NCBI GenBank assembly: GCA_000697335.1 | Contig: JNEM01015461.1 | Location: 1 to 13,858, forward strand | Length of the DNA stretch: 13,858 bases | Origin: Conidiobolus incongruus B7586 | Lineage: Eukaryota; Entomophthoromycota; Entomophthoromycetes; Entomophthorales; Conidiobolaceae | Reading direction: 5' to 3' | Shown: positions 1 to 6,821 of the stretch, piece by piece | Numbering within the stretch: the stretch's first letter is position 1 | Layout: each line of letters begins with the position of its first letter | Made by a program: the position numbers and the translations under genes | The notes under the pieces: generated by a model | What the model was told of the DNA's origin: nothing | What the model saw: only the letters and a program-made list of their open reading frames with translations | The model's database searches: none

Positions 1-328
1 TCTTAATACTATTTAAAAATCACTTATTATGGATAATATTATATAGTATATAAAAATTCATTTTATAATAGAATAATTTTACATATTAATCAATTTATTA
101 ATTTTTTAATTATTATCAAAATATTTTGATGTGGTATGATATCACATAATTAATTACGTCATTAAGATAAATATTGATTTCCTAACCCTCTAATGAATAT
201 TTTATTATAATTATATTCAACATTATTATCAAGATAGCAGTAATAGATTATGTATTTATTATAATATATAAGTTTCTTATTCAATATTAATTCATAAATT
301 TTTCATAAATAGATACATTCAATACTAT

Positions 329-363
329 TTGATGTCGAAGAAAAGAAGTTTATTAGACATCAA
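329..363. repeat. Small hairpin with purine-rich loop
   Basis: TTGATGTC at 329-336 pairs perfectly with GACATCAA at 356-363 around a 19-nt loop, the first half of which is all purine. Eight-base arms can arise by chance in DNA this AT-rich, but these arms contain G and C. Function unknown. Confidence 0.4.
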
Positions 364-842
364 CCAGCTTCAAAAATAGTTCCATCCAATCCTATCACTT
401 ACTTAAATATGAATATATTAATATGATGTAAGCTTTTATATGTTTTAAGCCCTGATTCAATATCTAAAGATTCCAAACATGTGCAAAACAGAACTTGAGA
501 GACTATTTTTTTCCACTTTGGATAATTAAGTAAAATTTTGAAAATTCAGTAATTTGATGATATTCGAATATTAGTAATTGCAAATATTAACCTCAATTAC
601 TAAATATTAAATTGTATATCTCAAACAATATAATATCACTAATAAAAACCAAAATAAAGTAACAACTTTAATTTAAAATTTGATTTTTTATATTATTTTA
701 ATATCCTGAAAAACTTTAATTGGACAAAAAAATTTATTTAAAATTTGAATATTTGGCATTATTAAATGATAAATAATAATAATATAATATAATTTTAGAT
801 TTGCGAAATTAGTAATATCAAATAGGAAAGTTTACACTATAT

Positions 843-890
843 GTTATCAATAACATGATTAACCATATTTAATGATTGATTATTGATAAC
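843..890. repeat. Imperfect 48-bp palindrome
   Basis: GTTATCAATAA (843-853) and TTATTGATAAC (880-890) are perfect 11-bp inverted arms. The bases inside them (around CATGATTAA and TTTAATGATT) extend the symmetry imperfectly towards the centre. It could be a cruciform-forming site, a solo remnant of a small inverted-repeat transposon, or chance in AT-rich DNA. No gene is attached to it. Confidence 0.5.
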
Positions 891-1227
891 TGATATTTTG
901 ATAATAATAAATATAATTGTCTATCATGGATAATTTTGAATCGAAACACTAGTGAAATGGACAAAAGCTTTTTAGAAAGAGTATACTATAAATTAAACTT
1001 AATGATATTATAGAGTATTGAATTAAGAAAATTTGGAAATTAGAACATAATCATATTTATATAATGAAAAATGAACAAATATTTTTATTGGTATAACGTG
1101 TTATAAACAGTATTCAACGATAGTATCCAAATACTATAAAGGAAGATTTATATAATATAAAAAATTAAATCACAAACTTTCTATTTAAATATGCACTCGT
1201 TATTCGAAGTAAAAATCGAGATCAAAA

Positions 1228-2154
1228 TTAATAAGGAGGTTGGTAGCCACCGCGCCTTCCTCTATATTTAGCTTTAGAACTTGAATGATAGATGTTAAAT
1301 GGTTAATTTTACCTTCCACGGAAACCACGGTATCCGCCATAGAAGTAGGGGTGATATCCACGAGGACCACCTGGACCGTATCCTCTCATACCACGGCCTC
1401 TTCCGCGAGGAGCAGACATACCAGGAATATTGGTACGCTTAGCGCTTACCTAAATCATAAAGTTAGATAAATTTAAATGAACGAATAATGACGTAATCAT
1501 TTACCTTAATAGGTCTTTCTCTAAACACAGTGTCCGACATGAGTAAAGCTTTGGCAACAGCTTCTAATTCCTGGAACTCAATATAAGCATAACTAAATCA
1601 AAAAATTAAAAGATAGCTTAAAATGAAAAAAGAAGTTGTATTACCCCTTAGGATGACCAGTAAATTTATCGGTAGCAATAGTGACACGGTTAATAGGTCC
1701 ACAAGAGCTGAAAAGATTGTGAACTTCTTCTGGAGTTGAACCATAATCGACCTAATTATCATAACACATTATTAATGTATTCTTAGTAGTAAATGAAAAT
1801 ACCTACATTGCCAACATAAACGGAACGACTATCAACTTCTTCAGGGTCTATATTTTAAAAATGTTAAATTACATAAAACTATTCAAAATTATAGAAATCA
1901 CCTTCTTGCATATTAATTTGAGGAGCTATATTTTGTTCCAATTCCTTCAATTTAGAAGCTTCACCTTCAATATTCTGAAGACGACTCTTAATATCACCCA
2001 ATTCCTAAAAATAACAAATGTTAAAAACATAGATAAAAAGTAAACGAATATAGTATACATTAGATTTTTCGGATTTATCTTCAACATTAGTAGTGGGGAC
2101 AGAAGTAGTAGGAACAGGGAGGTTGAGGTCTTGTTGTTCGGCAATTTCAGACAT
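1228..2154 (-). CDS. PAB2: Nuclear poly(A)-binding protein, Pab2/PABPN1 type (7 exons)
   Basis: This is a spliced gene. Exons in order of transcription are 2154-2059, 2004-1902, 1847-1807, 1751-1645, 1592-1505, 1449-1313 and 1279-1228; every intron is GT-AG and the joined product is 207 aa. It starts MSEIAEQQ and has a short acidic N-terminus. A predicted coiled-coil segment follows at about 33-57, then one RRM at about 74-151 with RNP2 VYVGNV (76-81) and RNP1 KGYAYIEF (115-122). The linker KRTNIPGM matches the family's KRTNRPGI. An Arg/Gly/Tyr-rich tail (about 160-207) ends [13 protein letters not shown], like the PABPN1 C-terminus YRGRARATSWYSPY. Family role: binds poly(A) tails in the nucleus, stimulates poly(A) polymerase and links RNA to nuclear decay; RG tails are commonly arginine-methylated. 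The exon model is inferred from frame continuity and family similarity. The gene is divergent from COX10. Confidence 0.93.
1280..1312 (-). other. 33-nt terminal intron of PAB2
   Basis: The intron starts GTAAAAT, has a branch-like TTTAAC, and ends TTCAAG. Removing it joins GGA-AG to TTCT and adds 17 residues ending YQPPY, which resembles the conserved PABPN1 end. If it is kept, the first intron bases supply an immediate TAA (1311-1309) and the protein ends ...RGFRGR. At 33 nt it is far shorter than the other PAB2 introns: 1450-1504 (55 nt), 1593-1644 (52), 1752-1806 (55), 1848-1901 (54) and 2005-2058 (54). Confidence 0.8.
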
Positions 2155-3046
2155 AATAAAAGTTCTAACATATTGAAACAATGATGAGCACAACTTGGGT
2201 TCAAGTTAAAAAGATAAATTCAAAAATCTTTCGAGAATCCTTGGACATTTGTCGAACTTTTTTACAGTTCATTATTGTAACAAGGGCTAGAAAAATAAAA
2301 AAGTTAAAATTATGAGAATACATACCAATTTTAATATAAAAATAGATAGAATATAGGAGTCCAAGTAAATATTATAATTTCTTCTTTTTGTCTTATTATT
2401 ATTCTTAATTAATATTCTTATGAATAATATTAAGTGTTTTCTTTTTTTACTATTTTAATATTATACACTAAATTATAATTATATTATTATTCTGTTATTA
2501 TTTTATATTGCAAGATATTTTAAAAAATCTACTCCATTAATATGTTATTGGGAAGAATGGGGGCATATTACGTACCTTAGGGTTAAATTGAATATTAAAT
2601 CAACAATTCAATGGAAATTTGTTCCCCATGATATTTAATAAAGTTGATTGAGAATAAAAATTGTGGGATTCATTAAATCATTTTGCATAAATGAAACTTT
2701 TGATATTGGTGATATTATTTTTGTTAAAAGTCAAAATGAATAGTGCTATCAAATTATATATAATCTCATTAAAAATAATCCTAATAATCGAAATTATAAT
2801 CAATACATTTTCTAATTAAAATTCATATAATTTTTATTTTGATCTTTTCAATAAATGTCTTACTCCAGATTTTAACTTGAAACCCATAAATTTAAATCAT
2901 ACCAATAATCCAATAATGCGATCATTAAACAGACATCATAATACTAAAATTCAACAATATTACAAAATACATAGATTCAACAAATTTAAATATAAAATAT
3001 AATTGATTGAAATATACTATTTGTTAATATATTTTATAAATAAATC
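2155..3046. other. Divergent intergenic region between PAB2 and COX10
   Basis: About 890 bases with no gene that I can support; it must carry both 5' regions. Near PAB2 there is TTCGAGAA (2230-2237), which has the two-unit layout of a heat-shock element but is too short to call. A hairpin lies at 2404-2434. The segment 2545-2690 is less AT-rich, with short inverted motifs (AATCAAC and GTTGATT). I recognise no tRNA boxes or other RNA gene. Confidence 0.55.
2404..2434. repeat. AT-rich stem-loop
   Basis: CTTAATTAATATTC (2404-2417) and GAATAATATTAAG (2422-2434) form a near-perfect stem, with one extra base in the left arm, around a 4-nt loop TTAT. A T-rich run follows on the plus strand. In a fungal nucleus this is not a rho-independent terminator; it may be chance. 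Confidence 0.35.
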
Positions 3047-4246
3047 ATGAGTTTTATAATTAGAACTCACTTAAATTCTAGTTTTAGAGCTTTTAAAACC
3101 AATCAGTCAAAATTATTTAATAAGCAAAATAAATTAAGAGTGTTTACCACTAAAGTTCATAATAATTCTACTCAAATTAATGATTCTAATCCTATAACAC
3201 TGCCAAATGTGAAAAATCCTTCAGAAGAGATGCAATCAATTTCTAAGGTTTCTGATTCTTTGTTGGCTGGAAATATGGATGCTTTGAGATGGACTCCAGT
3301 AGCCCCTCTTAATAGTTCAAGCTTGGCGAAGCATTATCAGGGATTAGCTAAGGCAAAATTAGCCGGTTTGGTCGTTTTGTCCACAATGGCAGGGTATGCA
3401 ATCGCTCCTGGTGCTACTAATATTTCCACACTGCTCTTCACAACTCTGGGAACTGGATTATGTGTCGCTTCTGCAAATACTTTTAATCAGTGGATGGAGG
3501 CTCCTTACGATGCTCAGATGAGCAGAACGAGGACTCGTGTCCTTGTCAAGCATGCATTATCTCCCCTCCATGCTTTTTCTTTTGGTGTTCTTAGTGGAGG
3601 TATGGGTGTTGGAATGTTACTAAATTACGTTAATCCTACTGTTGCTTGGCTTGGGTTATTCAATATTTTTTTATATTCTGGAATCTATACTCCAATGAAG
3701 CGTTACTCCATAGCTAATACTTGGGTTGGATCCATCGTGGGCGGAATTCCTCCCCTCATGGGATGGGCCGCATGTACTGGAGCAGTAGATATGCCCAGTT
3801 ATTTACTAGCATTACTGATGTATGCTTGGCAATTCCCCCATTTCAACTCTCTCAGCTGGAATTTAAGATCGGACTACGCCAAAGCCGGATACCAAATGAT
3901 GTCAGTCACGAATCCTTCACTCAACTCCCGCGTGTCCCTTCGCTACAGCTTATCCCTCATACCAATTTCTATTCTATTCCCTCTGTGCAATTTGACAACA
4001 TGGTGGTTCGCCCTCGACTCCAATATTCTAAATTTATATATGCTCATCCAAGCTTGGAAATTCCACAAGAGTAACAATGACCAATCGGCTCGCAGCTTGT
4101 TCTTCTCAAGCCTAATTCACTTACCTTTGTTCTTTGCATTGATGTTAATACATAAGCAGACTAGCGACAAACCCATTACCTATGAAGAATTTTTAAAGAA
4201 CGTAAATGAAGCTTGGAACACTTTAAAGGGGAAAAAATTAGAATAA
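3047..4246 (+). CDS. COX10: Protoheme IX farnesyltransferase (heme O synthase), mitochondrial
   Basis: Single exon, 399 aa. The ATG at 3047 is the first after an in-frame TAA at 3041. It converts heme B plus farnesyl diphosphate to heme O, the first step to heme A for cytochrome c oxidase, in the inner mitochondrial membrane. It belongs to the UbiA superfamily, with about seven to eight hydrophobic helices from residue 103 to 369. The prenyl-diphosphate motif is NQWMEAPYD (147-155, pattern N-x3-D/E-x3-D), followed by R160 and R164, matching the conserved human COX10 arginine pair. Other family blocks are LFNIFLYSGIYTPMKR (204-219), NTWVGSIVGGIPPLMGW (224-240), WQFPHFNSLSW (261-271) and DYAKAGYQMMSVT (276-288). 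The basic, Ser/Thr/Asn-rich N-terminus (about 1-60) looks like a mitochondrial presequence. One oddity is Val-165 after R164, where relatives usually have Pro. The length is close to that of other eukaryotic COX10. Confidence 0.97.
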   Translation: MSFIIRTHLNSSFRAFKTNQSKLFNKQNKLRVFTTKVHNNSTQINDSNPITLPNVKNPSEEMQSISKVSDSLLAGNMDALRWTPVAPLNSSSLAKHYQGLAKAKLAGLVVLSTMAGYAIAPGATNISTLLFTTLGTGLCVASANTFNQWMEAPYDAQMSRTRTRVLVKHALSPLHAFSFGVLSGGMGVGMLLNYVNPTVAWLGLFNIFLYSGIYTPMKRYSIANTWVGSIVGGIPPLMGWAACTGAVDMPSYLLALLMYAWQFPHFNSLSWNLRSDYAKAGYQMMSVTNPSLNSRVSLRYSLSLIPISILFPLCNLTTWWFALDSNILNLYMLIQAWKFHKSNNDQSARSLFFSSLIHLPLFFALMLIHKQTSDKPITYEEFLKNVNEAWNTLKGKKLE

Positions 4247-4719
4247 ATCAACATTTTGCAATAAACCAATCTTCATTAAATCTAACAATTTAGGTTTATA
4301 TTGAAATTGTAAAATTTAACAATATTATAATGTGAATTTAATAATATTCGATATTTATTAAGACATTTATAAATAAAGATAAAAATGATATGAATTCAAA
4401 GATTAATGGAAATGGATGCAATTAAATTAAGTCAGGGCTGGTTATATTAACACTATATTGACAATTGAAAGTGTCAATGAACCAGCAAGGTTTTAAAAAT
4501 TAATTGATTTTTAAAACTACATAAATTAATGTGCAATTTTAAATCATTTTTAAACAAAGTTTCCATTTGGTAATAACTTAAATTATTACCATAGAATTGA
4601 AGAAATAAGAAATTTTTTAATTTCTGATTTTTCAAACATATTATTAATTTCAAATAAAAAAAATATATACAAAACAAATAAGAAAATAAATAGTTTTGAA
4701 TTATATATATATATATATA
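4247..4719. other. 3' flank of COX10 up to the mariner element
   Basis: Downstream of COX10 there is an AATAAA at 4372-4377, but such motifs are expected by chance in DNA this AT-rich. The distinctive content is a chain of stem-loops at 4437-4625 and a TA microsatellite at 4702-4720. A 67-codon minus-strand reading frame at 4474-4677 has no recognisable protein character and overlaps the hairpins, so I do not call it. Confidence 0.55.
4437..4625. repeat. Chain of four stem-loops
   Basis: Four inverted repeats follow each other in 189 bases. (1) GCTGGTTATATTAACAC (4437-4453) pairs with GTGTCAATGAACCAGC (4471-4486), with a few mismatches and one bulge; TTGACA and TGTCAA offer an alternative inner stem. 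(2) GTTTTAAAAAT (4490-4500) pairs perfectly with ATTTTTAAAAC (4507-4517). (3) TGGTAATAA (4568-4576) pairs perfectly with TTATTACCA (4583-4591). (4) AGAAATT (4608-4614) pairs perfectly with AATTTCT (4619-4625). Loops of the last three are 4 to 6 nt. This could be a structured non-coding RNA, a hairpin-type repeat or a decayed mobile element. No known RNA family is recognised. Confidence 0.6.
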
Positions 4720-4720
4720 T
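4702..4720. repeat. TA dinucleotide microsatellite
   Basis: About nine TA units end exactly where the mariner 5' terminal repeat begins. Mariner elements insert at TA and duplicate it, so this run may have been the landing site or may have grown from the duplicated TA. Confidence 0.8.
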
Positions 4721-4721
4721 A

Positions 4722-4750
4722 ATAATTTTTTTGATTAAAAAATTAATTTT
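4722..4750 (+). repeat. Left terminal inverted repeat of mariner copy 1
   Basis: ATAATTTTTTTGATTAAAAA, read inwards, resembles the inverse of the right end of the same element (GGGAGTTTTTTGCAATTG) and the outer end of copy 2 (GGATTTTTTTGCAATTAAAA). It appears to lack the three or four bases of the GGA(G) block. The inner boundary is approximate. Confidence 0.6.
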
Positions 4751-4800
4751 TTAAAATTAGTTGTTTAATTTAATCATGCTTAAACTAAATAGTAACTATC

Positions 4801-5812
4801 AAAAGTTTTTTATTTTAGTATTATTAAAACTTAACCACAAACCCTTTAAAATCATTTAAAATTTATAAATAGCTTTTAGTAATGAAATATTATTTAAATT
4901 AACAATTTATTGCTAGGTAAATTACTTTAAGGTTAAGAGAGAAATTACCTAAAACCTATTAAAATTTAAAAAATTAATTTCAACTATTACTCTTTTAATT
5001 ATTAATAAAATGAAAAATTATATTAAAAAGTATTTTTTTATTTCAATTAAAGAATTATTAAGATATTTTAATATTAGTTACATAAGTATTTTAAATATAT
5101 TAAAGTTTAAATTAAAATTAATTAATAAAAATATAAAATAAATACCTTATAATTTAATTAAAGCTTAAAAAAGTTAGAGTAGCTATTGTTAAACAAAACT
5201 TACTAAGGTATAACTAGAAACTAAAGTTTATATAGTAAATTATTATAATTAATGAATCTAAAATTTTTTTATATAATCTTATGTTAAAATATAAATCAAA
5301 GTGTTAGATCAAGTTAAATCAACCCCCTTTATAAATTCCTTTAAATAAACACTTTATTAATAAACAAATGTTAATTGTTGTAATAAATTATAATAGCATA
5401 TGTTATTTTTATTTAGTTTTTAAAAGAAAATTAATTAATAATATACTTTATATTTCTTTTTTAAATAAAACTATTTTTAATTAATATTCTTAATATAATT
5501 TAAGAAAACTTATTATTTTACATAATAATTACAAAATACATAAATTTAAAGTTATAAAAAACTTTCTAATTAAAAATAACTGGAAAAAACTATTATATCT
5601 AGTATATTCTTTAGATTATAACTTATGTAATTATAATTGTTTTATATAATTAAAAAACTAGCTTATAAAAAAGAAAATTTCTATAAAAAAATTTAATTGG
5701 TTTATAAAACATTAAATTTTAGTCTTTAATAAAAAGAATTTTTTTAAGTATTAAATTTTTATTAAAAATATAACAAAAAGTTATTAAAAATTAAAAAAAA
5801 TTATTAATTTTA
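4801..5812 (+). pseudogene. Mariner DD34D transposase pseudogene, copy 1
   Basis: Reading every codon from 4801 in one frame gives a mariner transposase along almost its full length. The N-terminal helix-turn-helix region is weakly recognisable at 4849-5100. Next comes RVAIVKQNLLRY (5176-5211), then the first catalytic block NESKIFLYN (from 5251, where relatives have DESW). INKQML (5359-5376) matches the block before the WWD motif, and FYLV and INNILY match FELL and INSDLY. The second block HNNYKIHKFKVIKNF (from 5521) matches HDNARPHxAKVTKNF. The third, YSLDYNLCNYNCF (5605-5643), matches YSPDLAPCDYHLF. Exactly 34 residues separate the second and third catalytic positions. All three catalytic Asp codons read AAT (Asn). 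I count close to thirty in-frame stops, mostly TAA, and no frameshift. It is certainly inactive. Confidence 0.86.
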
Positions 5813-5861
5813 TGTTATATATTTATTTTTACTTTTTATATATTAAAATATTTATTTTTTT

Positions 5862-5889
5862 TCAATTGCAAAAAACTCCCATTATTTAA
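5862..5889 (-). repeat. Right terminal inverted repeat of mariner copy 1
   Basis: CAATTGCAAAAAACTCCC, followed by ATTATT and then TA, matches the outer end of copy 2 almost base for base. Similarity between the copies is lost just beyond it, which is the main evidence for the element's end. Confidence 0.7.
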
Positions 5890-6821
5890 ATTATAAAGTA
5901 ATAATTATCAAATAATTTATTATTGAAAAATTAAAATATAGCACAAAATATCAATTATACAGAATAAAATATTAGAGGTTTATAATATTAAATTTACATG
6001 TTAATATAGTCTTAAATTAAAACATAGTGTAAATACATATATGAATTTTTTAATTCAAACAAACTATATACAGTCTTAATATGAAAATCAAATCAAATAT
6101 AAAAAATATATATGTCAAAGAAATTAATTGATCAATATATTATATTTTATAGAGTTTACAGTAGATAGTTCAGATATTAAAAAGACAAGTGATTTTCTTT
6201 GATTTTATCATTAAATAAATTCTTTGTTTTTATATCTTATTTATAAAATATGAATTTTTTAATATTTATTATGTAAATAAATTATAGTCTTGATTATTAT
6301 TATTATTATTATCAAGCTTACAATTTAATTTTAATACAAACAATGGTTAAATTATCTTTCAAGTTGTAATATCTTCTAGTTATAATTATTCAAAATATTT
6401 TATATAAGATTTAACACAGTAGTTTTTGTTTCATCAAATTATTATCTAATCTCTATTTTTAAATATTGAATTTTTTGAATATGTTTTTGAAAATTTGATA
6501 AAATCAAAATAATTTAAGCTAAAAAAATTTAGGTTTATAATTAATATTATTTTTGATTTAACAATTGCAAGTGTTTAAAAATATTCTCAGGTCATCCCTA
6601 ATATTGTTGACTTGATTCTTTAATATTTTTTGATTTCAAAAAAACAATAGATTCTAATTTAAAATCAATTTTAACTTAATATCGTTATTTAAGAATAAAT
6701 GTAGTGAAAGCTGAAAAAAGGGAAATTTAATGAAAATTTAAACATTCTTAGTAGAATGATGTATAAGATAATCTAGACTAAATTTTATTCCATTTAAATA
6801 AATAGTGATTGATTAATTAAA
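5890..6821. other. AT-rich intergenic region between mariner copy 1 and SerRS
   Basis: No gene, RNA or further transposon part is supportable. It contains an ATT microsatellite at about 6293-6312. The final bases form the 3' flank of the minus-strand SerRS gene. Confidence 0.55.
6293..6312. repeat. ATT trinucleotide microsatellite
   Basis: About six to seven tandem ATT units in non-coding DNA. It is useful as a polymorphic marker, with no function implied. Confidence 0.85.

Larger units (their letters stand above)
1..1227. other. AT-rich intergenic region 3' of PAB2
   Basis: I see no supportable gene here on either strand. The DNA is nearly all A and T, with one slightly richer island at about 330-540. 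That island holds a 15-codon ATG reading frame at 332 that then stops, with no convincing exon after it. Two inverted repeats lie here (329-363 and 843-890) and are listed separately. The final stretch before 1228 would be the 3' untranslated and terminator region of the minus-strand PAB2 gene. Confidence 0.6.
4720..5889 (+). mobile_element. Degenerate mariner (Tc1/mariner superfamily) DNA transposon, copy 1
   Basis: About 1.17 kb, close to the usual mariner length of 1.3 kb. Both ends are supported. The left end TAATAATTTTTTTGATT (from 4720) is the inverse of the right end, which contains TTGCAAAAAACTCCCATTATT. The same end recurs in copy 2 as AATAATAGGATTTTTTTGC. Similarity to copy 2 runs from about 4911 (where copy 2 leaves the window) to the right end and then stops at a TA-containing junction. 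The interior encodes a mariner transposase in one frame with many stops. It is inactive. The element boundaries are accurate to a few bases only. Confidence 0.87.

Noticed and set aside
1285-1470. 61-codon plus-strand reading frame
   Set aside because: It is the antisense shadow of the PAB2 RG-rich exon and spans two PAB2 introns; no protein features of its own.
1947-2204. 85-codon minus-strand reading frame over the PAB2 start
   Set aside because: It is out of frame with the true PAB2 start at 2154 and reads through the 2005-2058 intron. The hydrophobic look comes from T-rich intron sequence.
2185-2300. tRNA or small RNA gene upstream of PAB2
   Set aside because: A GGTTCAAG string resembles part of a tRNA B box, but no A box, acceptor stem or anticodon arm could be built around it on either strand.
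3721-4074. 117-codon plus-strand frame inside COX10
   Set aside because: It overlaps the conserved COX10 frame in another register and has no independent similarity.
4474-4677. 67-codon minus-strand frame next to the mariner
   Set aside because: The Leu/Phe/Lys/Asn-rich composition is what random AT-rich DNA gives, and it lies on the stem-loop chain.
4801-5812. Reassigned genetic code (TAA read as an amino acid) to explain the stops in the mariner frame
   Set aside because: The four host genes use TAA only as a stop and encode Gln with CAA/CAG. The TAA positions in the mariner correspond to different residues (Trp and Gln sites among them), and copy 2 has sense codons at some of them.
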